Shown piece after piece: positions 49,061 through 60,425 of a stretch of DNA of 64,000 nucleotides. Position numbers and translations under genes: made by a program. The first letter of the stretch is position 1. The number at the start of each line of letters is the position of its first letter. Source of the stretch: Lithospermum erythrorhizon (lineage: Eukaryota; Streptophyta; Magnoliopsida; Boraginales; Boraginaceae); assembly GCA_019722365.1 (NCBI GenBank), contig JADFUC010001346.1, forward strand, positions 1,116,001-1,180,000, in the 5' to 3' direction. The notes below the pieces were generated by a model. It worked only from the letters and a program-made list of their open reading frames with translations. It was not told the origin of the DNA and did no database searches.

Positions 49061-52000
49061 TGTTTGGTTAAAAATCACTAGGAAAAATCCAAAATTGGAA
49101 AAAACACTTGGTGAAAAGAAATAAATATTTCTCTTTAGATATGGTTTAAGTAAATTAATACCAAATTTAATACAAATACCAGGTGGAAAAAAAAACTTCG
49201 ATTGAAGGAAAAACGATTACAATGCATATCCATACATGTCCATGATGAAATCATGGGTGTATAATATTCCGAGTAGAAAATCAAAATAAATACTTCTCTT
49301 GCGACATTTATCAATATTGCATGATTATACAGTACTTGAACTTTTAAAATTTGTAAGATATATACTCACTTTCAGTCACTTTGGGGGCGATTCTGCCTTG
49401 AGAGTTTAAGAAAAATTGAATTCATCTACAAACATAATTTTTCCTCCCTTTTTTTCTTTCCTAATTTGGTAAAAATGAGACCACAAAAGGAATTCTTTAT
49501 TTTGGAAAGGGAGCCATTGAATTTAGGGGATGAAGGGAGTACTAGAATATTGGGACAGAGTTCACATGCTCTTCCATATAAGGGGATTTTATCTTTTATG
49601 TATCTGAATTTAAAATGAGATGAACATTTTCTATCATTAACTCAGATTTGAAATTGGCTACATATATCTTTACAAGGCATTTTGATTCCAAATCACTTTT
49701 TATGCAGCAATGTTGTTTGATGGCCAGAACTCTACAAAGGAGTTTCTTGTACTAACTACTCATGATAATCTAGTCACCCATTGGGAACTTCTTCTGATCA
49801 CCGGTAAACTATAATAGTTCTTCAATAGTATCATGATTATTTGGATAATCAATTATAACAGATAATTAAATCATAAATATATGTAAGATCAATATAAACT
49901 CAATCGAACTTGTAATCCATCTTCGAACTTGTAATCTATCTTGTAATCCATCTATTGAAGTTCGAACTTGTAATCCATCTTCCGGATGACTTTAAATATT
50001 TAAATATTTTTTCACTTTTAACTGTCCAGATTAAGTTCCCGAGGATACGTATTTGTCTTGAGGTATCATAACTTCTTTACATGTATACTCGATCCTTATA
50101 CATATATTCAAGTATCGTATTTCTTAACATGCTATATTATCGTCATATATGCATATCAAGAGGCTATATTTTATTGCTACCAAACATATATAATTTCGAT
50201 ACCTCGTGGCTAAGTGTATGTGACAACTTTATAATTCGATTAGTCATACAGGGGTCTGAATCTTTTTGTGGTAAATCTTATTTGATTATTTGTATATACC
50301 GATATATCTTTGTATTAGTATCATATTTGATTAGACTTGAACCCCTAAATTTCTCCACTTCTATAGCATTGGAGTTTAATTCAGGCTATCTTGGTATATA
50401 TTTAAGCTTCCAATCATATTTCATTAGATTTCAGTCTAGAATTTCCTTATATAGTGAGTTTTCGTTTACACAATTGCGTCTTTTCTCTTTGGCCATTCAT
50501 AAATATATGTATATATATATATATATCTACTCAACTTAAGAAGATAGATTTGATTCTCGTATTGCTTCGTTATAAGAGGTACATTAATTTATTATGAAAC
50601 CGATTCTTGAATTTTGGTTCAGCGTGTTAAATGATAAGCGAGATCTCGTTATAGTCATGAATTTCATTATGTAAATGTCTTAGACATTAGAGGTTTAACT
50701 TATTCATGATATATTCACGTCTCTCTTTTACGGAGGTGATATTACAGGCCAATGCTTGATGTCGTATCTTCGATGGTGGAACTATATCGTTTTCTTGATT
50801 CTTCGGGGAACCTCCACTCTATTTGAGTGTTTATTTAATATAAGACTTCATTGATATTCTTCTAGTTCGTATCATCACTTGTCGTATTTTCTTTTTGAAC
50901 TTTAAGTTCATATTTATTCATTTGAGGACCATATAATATATGAATATTTCAATTCAAGATAGTCTATTATTTTTTTTCAGTTGTATACTATTCTCCCCCT
51001 CGATGGTAGAAAACATTGATATATCTAATGAAAAATTACTTGATAAATTAATTTTAATTTCGTATTTTCAAGTATATAGATGTACGTACATACAGGAGTA
51101 TAATAATCATTAAAAGTCATCATTTATGCGTACTATTGAGAATATAATATTATGCAGCATATTTGGAGGAGTAAAATATGGTTTCGACCAAACCAAGCTA
51201 TATCGGGGAGTTTTTATAATAATTTTGCGTAATGCGAACAAGTGTTACTACGTAATGTAACATTTCTAGATGATCGATTGGGTATTAAAGTATAATTAAA
51301 GGTGCCTTGGCAGTCAGAAGCCCCGGGATTTTACCCAGCTATGAAAGCTGGCATAAGTGCTTGGCTTGTAGTTTATTGGCTGCTGTGGAGTGCTCGATTA
51401 AATATTCAATTATTTCGCGTCGTAACTAACTTGAGGGATGGTTTAGCAGGATTTATCTTTAAATAATAAAATTTCACCAGCAACCAGGCTTCGGTTTGAC
51501 AAAAGTGTATTTTTTGATATGCGAGCATATTTGTTACTTTAGGTATGATATATTAGCTCTTCGAGGCCTTGATTGATTTTTCTTCTGGCTTTTGGCAAAT
51601 AGTAGGCTATACCGAGGCAGCCCGAGCACTCTCGATGTGGTAGATAATAATTTGACATATGTTTTGAAGCTGTTTAGATTCCTTCCGGACTTAGAATAAT
51701 ATGGTGCATCTTGGGCCCATATTTTTTTGAGGCACCCGATACATTATCTCTTTTAGGCGTTCGAGTCAATTTTTGCCCTAATATTATGTCTTACTCGGCT
51801 TATTGTGTTATTAGATAAGAAAAATATTTAACATATTTTTTTGAATGGTATGAGTTGTTGCGTATCTGCGAGACATATTTCTCTTTTATCGATGGTGGTG
51901 GCGATCCTATTGAAAGTTGAAAATCATACACCGGGTAAGCTCAGGAAAGATAAGTGTGCGGAAGGGCTGGCTTAAATCACCCAAAATTTTTCATAGCCCT

Positions 52001-53574
52001 AGAACTAAGCCTAAACATGTATATAATCATGACACCGACTATGATTATTGAATTCATTGTTCCTTGAAATGATAAGTTGGCTCTTTCGGATTCAATTAAT
52101 TTTACACTACCTCGTATTGTAGTAACATTTATACAGTTATCAACTAAGAAGATTTGCTTCTCTTTAAAGTGGTATGTATTGTTACATACTTTCAGAGACG
52201 ATATCGTTTGTAAGGTATTACAGGCCAGCCCGAAGAAATCGATAATGTCAATTCATGAAGCCCGATTCATGTAAGCCCGAACACCTTATTATTTGATTAT
52301 ATGAGTCTTCGAAGTTCATCATTTTTTTTTTTAGTGAATTCACCATATTATTTTCTTTCAAAACATTGAGGCATTCGCATAGATTCTTGGGAATATTCAA
52401 AAGCCCTTAATATATATGATTAACATTTTTTAAGCCTTTAATCTTTCCATATTGCGATGCTTGCTTAAAATTAAGTATTCTGAGACACATCAAGGTTCCA
52501 GATATTTAGTCTTCGCTTTAATTATAATCTAAATTTTGAGTCTTTAGTTGTGAATAGTTATTATGACTACAAATCTTGTGGATTGATGTATAGAGCTAAT
52601 AATAACCTAAATTTTCTCCAATATACATATTGAGTCTTATAGACTAGTTGTGAGATTATAAGGAGTAAGAAATAAATATTTTTTCGTAAAATGCTTACGG
52701 ACTAATAATATATCTCGTACCACGTAATATTCATACAAATAAATCCTAATTAATAATTCATGATGATAAATTCAACGATTATATATATATATATATATAA
52801 ATATAATAAACCTTGAGACTTAGATGATTGATACATGTCTTCTAGACCAAATATATATCTAATAATTAGCAAAGACCATAATAAGTGCATAGATTTAATA
52901 AAACTAATTTTATATCAGAATTAATAAGTCTTGAGGACTTAAGCGTTTGATAATTGTAGCGCTCATACTAAAATATATAAATCTAATGATTAGTTTCAAT
53001 ATATAATAATACGAAAATATCAGTCTACTCATAAATCACTATTAATGCTTAATCAAACTAAATTATAAACTGTATTTTTATACTAGTAGTCGATGTTGAA
53101 TCTGAGAGCTACGTATATAAACAATAATATTTTATATTCTAAATCCATTACTCTATTAGACCCATATATGATTCAAGAAAATATAGTGTAAAATCATATA
53201 CTCTCACTTTACTAGATTAGTACTCTTTTCAATAAACCATATAATAAGCTAATAGAAAAAGATTCATAATTATATAGATTTCTTAGTTGTAATTTCAACC
53301 CATTATAATAATGATAAAAATTTATAATTATAATTTTAGATACCTTTAATCAATTGGAGAGAGAGTGAACTTACTCACTTTAGTATATGTGCATCTTAAA
53401 ATGCTTCAAAAACTAATGTTTGATGTCAAATAATATCTAGTGTTGAATAATGGTATTACGATTGACATGTTTTGAAGATAACAAATTATTTAAGCGAACT
53501 AATCCGTTTTCAAGTGAACATGTATTTAGGTTTTATTCTTTAATAAGTTCAAGCTAGCTTAAAATGTTGATGGG
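49061..53574. other. Repeat-rich, probably transposon-derived, unresolved
   Basis: More of the minus-strand Copia interior may continue here, but I cannot follow it. A (TA)n tract lies at 50506-50526 and another at 52773-52798. Open frames at 50081-50539 and 52077-52274 look non-coding. No host gene is recognised. Confidence 0.35.
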
Positions 53575-54822
53575 GATGTTCGGAGGCTCATGGATGGAGT
53601 CTAACAAGCGTGACCTTTCGAGGGAGCTGGAGTATTCTTTATTGTTTATAGAGGTTGCAGCAAAGAGCTGTTTCTAGTATATTGTCGTTTTAAGTGGCGG
53701 CTTTTGCGTTTAATCTTATTGTGTTTTAAAATGGGAAGTAAGTCGTAGTTTCTAATCCCTAAGTATAAGATTGATTCATGGATTAAGTCTGCGTACAAAT
53801 GGCCCATGTGTCATTTCGTTTTAGAAATTGGCTTGAAGCATTTGATCTTTATTTTGGAAGAGAAAATTCGAACCGTCGAGACAACCATATCGAGGGGTTC
53901 ACAGTCCCGATGGTGGGGAACCTCTTGAGACCCGCAGTGCCAGGTCCCGATGATCGAGACATTTCTACCGATAAGAGATTACATCGTAGCGGGCATGACC
54001 GTTGCGCTTAACCCGTCGAGAACAAATTGAGGGGCGCAGTGCCGATGCCAGAGATTCGCGATCGCGAGGCGGGTTTTCGACTTAAAATTTTATGCACTAT
54101 ATAAAGCTTCTTCCTTTTTTAAAAACAAGACAACTTTTGATAATTCTTTTTGACTGACCTAATTTGCAGAGCAATTAATTTCGCCAGATTCAAAAGGCAA
54201 AAGTCGCTAACTCCTACGTTTAATTAGCCGTTATCTTTTTTTGTAGAGAGTTTCTAGTTGTGCGAAAATTGTATATCTCAATCCCTATATTGTGTTTGAG
54301 TGAAATCCTTGTGTGGTGGAGCATAGGGTTTGCTATTCCAAGTTTGAGTAGTAAAGTGAAATCCTAAGAGGGTGTTCTTGGGTTCTGTCCCCAGGTTGAT
54401 TAGGAGTTGAAATTCTTAGCGAATTTAGCTTGGTCAACTTGGTTGGAGACTAGGTGTTTGATAATAGTCTTGAGAGAGAAGTTGTTTGTGTGTATTAAAC
54501 GTTCTTGAAAGGCTGAATTATCTTTGCCAAAATTCCGAGGTTGGAAAGCCGGCGGTCGGCGATAGGGAACGAAGCTCGTTAAATCGATAATGTATTGTCT
54601 TTCTCTCTTTTACTCTTTTACTTTTTCAAGTATTCTTATTATTATTAATCATTTTTTGATTGTTAAATTGTTATTCTAATCATTCTCGAGCTTGGGTAGT
54701 AGGTTTATCACATTAATCTTTATTCCGTTGTTGTTAATTCGTTATTAAATTAAAACTAGATAGTTAATAACGTAACATAAAACCTTATTCACTTCCCCCC
54801 TAAGGTTATATCTAGGCTAACA
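53575..54822 (+). mobile_element. 5' LTR of a Copia-type element
   Basis: The segment starts TGTTGATGGGG and ends GGCTAACA, as expected for TG...CA LTR ends. A TATATAAA promoter box is at 54098-54105. Directly after it, ATTGAGTATCGAGCC (54823-54837) resembles the usual initiator tRNA-Met primer-binding site, followed by a leader and gag remnant. At ~1.25 kb it is long for a Copia LTR; the exact left end is uncertain. Confidence 0.6.
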
Positions 54823-55735
54823 ATTGAGTATCGAGCCGTCTTAAGCTTAAAATCTTGTAGAAAAGATCGTAGGTATGCTTTGGGGAATATAATTAGCTTC
54901 GAGAACTTTTTGTTGAAGGTAGGTCGAGTGCTGAGGCCACCATTGCTTGATGGATCAAATTATGACTATTAAGTGCAGAAGCGCATTCAGTACTCCGTAC
55001 AAGCGTCGACTACAAATTATGGAGTGATCGTCAAGGGACCAGCTCGTTCCGTAAGTATCGAATTCTTGAGCGGAATTTCGTAGGAACTTGACCAAGGTGG
55101 AGGAGGCAAATATAAGAGATTTAGGTGCCGCCTTGGTGGAGGTTCCAATTGAGGACGTGGATAAAGAAGATGATGGAGTGCTAAGGGATGAGGAACTCAA
55201 GAAAGTGGAGTTAAATTCTAAAGCCATTAAATGTTCTTGTGATACCATGTGCATGGAGGAGTACTCGAGTCAAGGGACTGAGTCGGCCAAGGAGATATGG
55301 GACTTCTTAGAAACCGCTCATGTTGGTTACAGTCCCAAGTGAACTACAAAGGTTCGACTTTTGACTAGAAAGAATATCGAACCTTTGAAATGTATGTGGA
55401 GAGTCCGTCAAAGGCAATGCGTCAAAAGTTCGTCTGTCATTGACAACTTGGACTCTAGGAAGACAATCTCCTTAGAAGAATTAAATGGGAGAATCATAGA
55501 AACACGCAATCGAGTTTGGCCAAAAGATGTATTATATAAATGAAACCAAAGACATCGAGACTCTTTCCGCTCGAAGGTACCGTTGGATCTTTAAGAAAGC
55601 AGAAGAAAGGAAGTAATTTCTAGAAACAAGGCTGGGGAATTGAGGACAAAAGAAAATGGCTCTTGTGGCGGCCCAAGCACACAAAAAGTTCTTGAGGAAA
55701 AGTAAGAGCGATGAGGATGATGAAGATATGGCCAT
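54823..55735 (+). mobile_element. Copia gag remnant, first part (upstream of CACTA insertion)
   Basis: Fragments in more than one frame resemble the gag polyprotein of plant Ty1/Copia elements: PPLLDGSNYDY near 54940, ESAKEIWDFLETAHVG near 55280, and an acidic SDEDDEDMA stretch just before 55735. Several stops and shifts break it. The frame stops abruptly at the CACTA element and resumes beyond it. Confidence 0.6.
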
Positions 55736-57932
55736 CACTACTAGAATAACTTGTGAAAGAGGCAGAGGCTTGACTCTCAAATTTGGAGTCGGGATGGAGT
55801 CGAGGTTAGATCGTGGTCTTCCTTGTGGCTCAAGGCGGGCTTTGTAATTCGGTTTGGAGGCAGGATGGCGTCGGGATATTAAAAATTAAAATATTAAAAA
55901 AAAACAAGTATAATACAGAGCTAATACCGACTCCGTCTCCCGATGTTTATAAAAATAATTGTAAAATTTAAATATACCCGACTCCTTCCCGTCTCTCCAT
56001 TTGCCAAATTCAAATAAGCAAAACAACTAAAATTCTAGATTTAATGAGCCAAATTACTTAAATAAAAAATTACCACCATACATCATTACTCCATTCTAAA
56101 ATAATAAATTCAATTGACCCCCACAATTACAATCGATTGATTTTTAACTAGCCCCATTGTCTCCGTCTCCATTCACAAAAATGGTAAATTCAATTTAACA
56201 AAAATCATTAATTTATTGTATATAGAAGCATATTATATGTTTTTAGAATTGAATCTAACTAATAGCAAAGTTATATATTGGCGTACGTTTAGTTATCTGA
56301 CATTCATAAATCAATATACTATGATTACATTACATGCGAAGTAGAATTATCGTTATAAGATATTTTGTTCGTCGCTGTGAGTAATGACTCATCCACACGT
56401 TAATATAGATGAGAGGTTACTGACACTGTACATTTAATATGTCGGAAAAGATAACATATCACATTGAATGTATACATATCCACTAATTAGGTATTATTTA
56501 CATTTAATAAAGCTATCTCCGCTAATATTATTTTCAAATATAAATATGTCAAACAATAATCGTGACTGAAATTGCTTAAAAATCATTACATTTTTTAATA
56601 AAATGGAAGCGGGATGGAAGCGGAATTTGTCTGCTCACATCTCAATTTTAACACAATCATAAAATCCCGTCGCCAATAATGAGAGCGGTCAGGAGGCATG
56701 AACCACGTCTACCATGCCATTATAAGCCCGTCTACCGCAATGCTCCAATATGGAAGGCGGGATGAAAGGCAGTTTTCAACCGGATTTCCCGCCTCACTTG
56801 CAAAATTGAGGAAATTCCGAAAACCACTTTCAAATGGAGGCGGTATGGAGCGGGATAGGCTGATATTAAGAGAATCTCGTTCCACACATGCATATGTCAC
56901 ATTATCATCATTCCAACTATTTTTTTGAGCCATACATAATATCATTTTTTTTATGTTATTAATTTCATTTCCATAATTTTATTATCTACTAACATTAAAT
57001 TTTATTTTATTTTGTAGGTCACTTTAAAGAGGTAATGATTAATACTTGAATCAATTTTTTTATTTCGTATGTAATTTATATTTCTTAATATATTTGTAAT
57101 TTATATTTACTTTTTATTTGTGAGGAAATACTTTTGCGAGTTTCAAATAGGTAATTTACAGTTTTTATTTTAATTTTAGGTTGGAATGTTTGATGTTTTA
57201 TATAAATTAATGTTTGATGTTTATGAATAAAGCTGACTTATCGTTTGATGTTTATATGAATTATAATGTTTTGATCTTTATATATGAATATGATGTTTAA
57301 TATGTATTTGTTCTATGAATTGTTATATTTTTTATGTTTGAATCTTTGATATTTTTTATATGTTTGTTTGTATGAGTTGGTGAATTGAATCTTTTGATAT
57401 TTGTTTTTTACATGATTTGGATGGGTTTTTGTTGCGGCCGCATTTGGCATGTTATTGCGACAACCGGTACGCTAAAAATGCGAAGGGGGTGTCGGGATGG
57501 AGACGAGTGCAGGCAGGGATGTTGAATTTTTTGCATTGGTCTTTTGATGATGGAGTCGAGGTAAGTCGGATTGCGTTCTGAGGGGAATGGGTCGGAGTCG
57601 TGAGTCGGTTCTATGTGGAGTCGGTTTGGAGTCGGGCAACATGGAGACGGTTTGGAGTCGGGAACGTGGGCAGTTTGGGTAGGGGGATCATGGAGGCCGT
57701 GTGGTCGGGTTATGTGGAGGCCAGGTTGGAGTCGGTCATTTGGAGACGGGTTAGGTCGGTTGAAGCCCGAAAATATTCGGGCTTGGTTTTGAGTCGGAAT
57801 GGAGACGGGTAGTGATTTAGAGACGCATAAAAGGCGTCGGGTGGTTCCCGACTCCATCCCGTCTCCAATTGACAAATAGAGACGGTTTGGAGACGGGATC
57901 GGGCGTCTCTTTTGCCCAGATTTCTAGTAGTG
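55736..57932. mobile_element. Non-autonomous CACTA (En/Spm) transposon
   Basis: The left end is CACTACTAGAAT and the right end, reverse complemented, CACTACTAGAAAT. Both are flanked by CAT (55733-55735 and 57933-57935), the 3-bp target duplication typical of CACTA elements. Many copies of a G(G/A)AG(T/A)CGGG-like motif crowd both ends, especially 57480-57900 in both orientations; these are the subterminal repeats to which CACTA transposases bind (family knowledge). The 2,197-bp element has no transposase-like frame. Open frames such as 57600-57812 merely reflect these repeats. Confidence 0.88.
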
Positions 57933-58145
57933 CATGTTTGCTAGAGACTTCAAAAAGTTTCACAAGATTCAAAAAGAGTAATAATGATCATGGACATAAA
58001 GGTTCAAGAAATATGGCCAACTATGAAAGGAAGTACGAAGGAGCAAGACAGAGGGCAAAATCAAAAGAGATAAAATGCTTTGAGTGCAAGCAACCCCGGA
58101 CATCTCGAGATGGATTGTCCTCAAATGCAGCCCGAAGGGAGAATG
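57933..58145 (+). mobile_element. Copia gag remnant, second part (CCHC zinc knuckle)
   Basis: It resumes the interrupted gag after the CACTA element, with basic FKKF-type sequence, then a CCHC zinc knuckle at about 58076-58120 (CFECKQP followed, after a frameshift, by GHLEMDCP). The element is cut off at about 58145; no protease, integrase or reverse transcriptase follows. Confidence 0.6.
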
Positions 58146-58540
58146 ATACTAACTTTTTCCTACGAGAGCGAGCACATAGTATTTTTTCCCACTTATTGTA
58201 TCGCGTCGGTTGGAAGATTAATCGTCGCGATAACGTCTGTTGTAGGTATAACTATAAACAATATAAATAGATAGAGAATAAAGAAAGTAAGGGGAATAGA
58301 TTTATTGATTGATATCAAAATACATTACAAATTAATACATTTATAACTTTAAGATCTGATACGTATGGTAAAATAGTTGGCAGTAAGCAGTAGGTTAATT
58401 TTTCTCATCCAATCCATTTATTTTCTTACCTTGAGGCAGATTTGGTCATGTAGACAGAGAGCGTCAATTATTTTAAATATGACTTAATTTTAAATTGGAT
58501 TAGTAATTGATTATTACAAGGGATATACCCCTCATCAGAT
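58146..58540 (-). mobile_element. LTR-like fragment related to 47940-48250
   Basis: On the minus strand it carries TTATAAATG and TCAATAAATC signals with the same spacing as the 47.9-kb LTR, and both share a GATCTGATACGTAT-like string and a TATTCCCC end. No primer-binding site is seen beside it. It abuts the truncated Copia gag. Confidence 0.4.
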
Positions 58541-58929
58541 GTGCCTCGTCGACCAATCCGATGTTGATTTTGTTCCACCATTGTGGTTATTTAATTTGTT
58601 ATAGAATCAAATTAATCAGTACAGGTTTTATGCTTTGTTAGATTGCCAAGTAGTGATAACAAGGTAATAACATCACTTGCTAGCTAGTACTAAATAAATA
58701 AAGTAATTATTAAGGAATTTTTTAAATATTTACTCATCCCGTCCTAAAATGAGACCAATATGGATCTAATGCATGTGTGTTGATTGGTGTCACCATCAAT
58801 ATATTGTTTGATAGTACACCAGTATAAGAAATACACATACTTACAATTTTAATATAAAATACCGAGTAGTTTTTAATTCGAAAATTTCAATATTGCAATC
58901 CAAGCGTAATTATTACTACTATAAAAATG

Positions 58930-59128
58930 AATTTAGGTAACGCTATTTAAGTAGCGGTTTCGCGAAGTGATATTTAGGTAATACTTAAATATCACATTTT
59001 ATCTTACATAGGGTTTATGTTTCAAAGCCTTTGAATCTTGTTAAAATTAGCGTTTTTTCGGACGCTGCAGGTTCGCTTGTAGCATTTTGATAGCAAGTAA
59101 CATTTACTTAAAAAACGTTACCTAAGTG
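58930..59128. mobile_element. Small fold-back element (MITE candidate)
   Basis: The left end AATTTAGGTAACGCTATTTAAG and the reverse complement of the right end, CACTTAGGTAACGTTTTTTAAG, are related inverted repeats enclosing about 160 bp. No target duplication is evident. Confidence 0.35.
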
Positions 59129-60364
59129 TGTAATAAAGGCTGGCAGCTTTTCTTGGCCTTCACCTAAGTTATTTTTTTAAGATAAACGCTTGTATATATT
59201 AAGTATCGAATTTTTAAAGTGATATCCAATTTATTTTCAAGCTAATGAGCTCTTTATCAAAGACTATGTAAATTCTTTTTTAGTTAGCCCTTGTATATAT
59301 TAAAAAATCTTAATAAAAATTTTTCATATATAATATTATTTGTCAAAATTAATAAAGTTTACAAGGGATGGATTTTTATATAAAAATAAAAAAGATAACA
59401 TTGAAGTTTCAAAATAGTTAACCTCGTCCGTTTATTGGAATTGGAGGAAAAATACACCACAATTCCTTGAAACAAGGAGGAAGTTATTGTCCTGTTCTTG
59501 AAGGGGGTAAAATATATGACATATGAGAGAGTTTTGCAACCTTTAGGACTCTCATTCACTTTGGAACTTCTCTGCACTTTCTTGAGATCAATCGATCATC
59601 TTCGATTTTTCTATCTTCGGCTGACATTTGAGTGCCAACTCAAGGTGCTTCCTTCATTTCCCTCAGTCTTTAACTTCTATTTTAGTAGTATAAACTAAAT
59701 TCTAGACCTTTTGAATATTGAATTTTCCATCATGTTTACCAGTTTATTGATGCAATGATGCAGGAATTTTAAAATCATATGTTATCTTTGTTGGACAACA
59801 TGGAAGAACTCTCTAATTTTGCAAATTTCAGGGCCCAATTCACCCCTTCTTCACTATGATTTCATGTTTTATTTAACCATGAAGGAATCTCTTTACGTAA
59901 TTATCCTCACTCTCCATTCAATTTGCATTTATTTTAGAATTTATTATATGGGTTTTGTTGTTATCTTGTCAATTTCAATAAAAATGATTTTTTTGTTAAT
60001 TTCTTGGAGTTACTATTGTGAGATCTATATCTTTATTATTAAAAATTATTTTACAGAACCCAATTTGTTATCATATGATTAATAGCATGTAAATGTAATA
60101 ATTTGAAACGATGGTTCTTCTTGCAGGACTTCGTACTACACATTTGGAGACCTATGCGCAATTTGATAGACTATTGTACATATCTTGATTTTTTATTGTT
60201 CTTGGTTTTAACTTCTAGGTTAGCCGGTGGTAGAATATTTGCGAATTCACGACTATTTTGCTTCCATTTACTTATGTCGAGCAGACAAATATATATGTAT
60301 ATGTTTATGCATACAACTCGAATTATTATTCTTGGTAGGAAAAATTGATGATATATATTGAAAT

Positions 60365-60368
<4 letters not shown>

Positions 60369-60422
<54 letters not shown>
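60369..60422. repeat. (AT)n microsatellite
   Basis: A pure AT dinucleotide run of about 54 bp, directly adjacent to the left end of the proposed solo LTR. Confidence 0.95.

Positions 60423-60425
<3 letters not shown>

Larger units (their letters stand above)
58541..60422. other. AT-rich region with fragmentary MITEs
   Basis: A single Stowaway-like end (TACTCATCCCGTCCTAAAATG) is at 58731. A small fold-back lies at 58930-59128. An (AT)n tract occupies 60369-60422. No host gene is recognised. Confidence 0.45.

Noticed and set aside
50081..50539. 152-residue open frame on the plus strand
   Set aside because: Low-complexity Tyr/Ile/Ser composition in AT-rich repeat DNA; no splice or family support.
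57408..57875. 155-residue reverse frame and the overlapping plus-strand frame in the CACTA element
   Set aside because: They are composed of the element's subterminal repeats (GGAGTCGGG-like) and have no transposase similarity.
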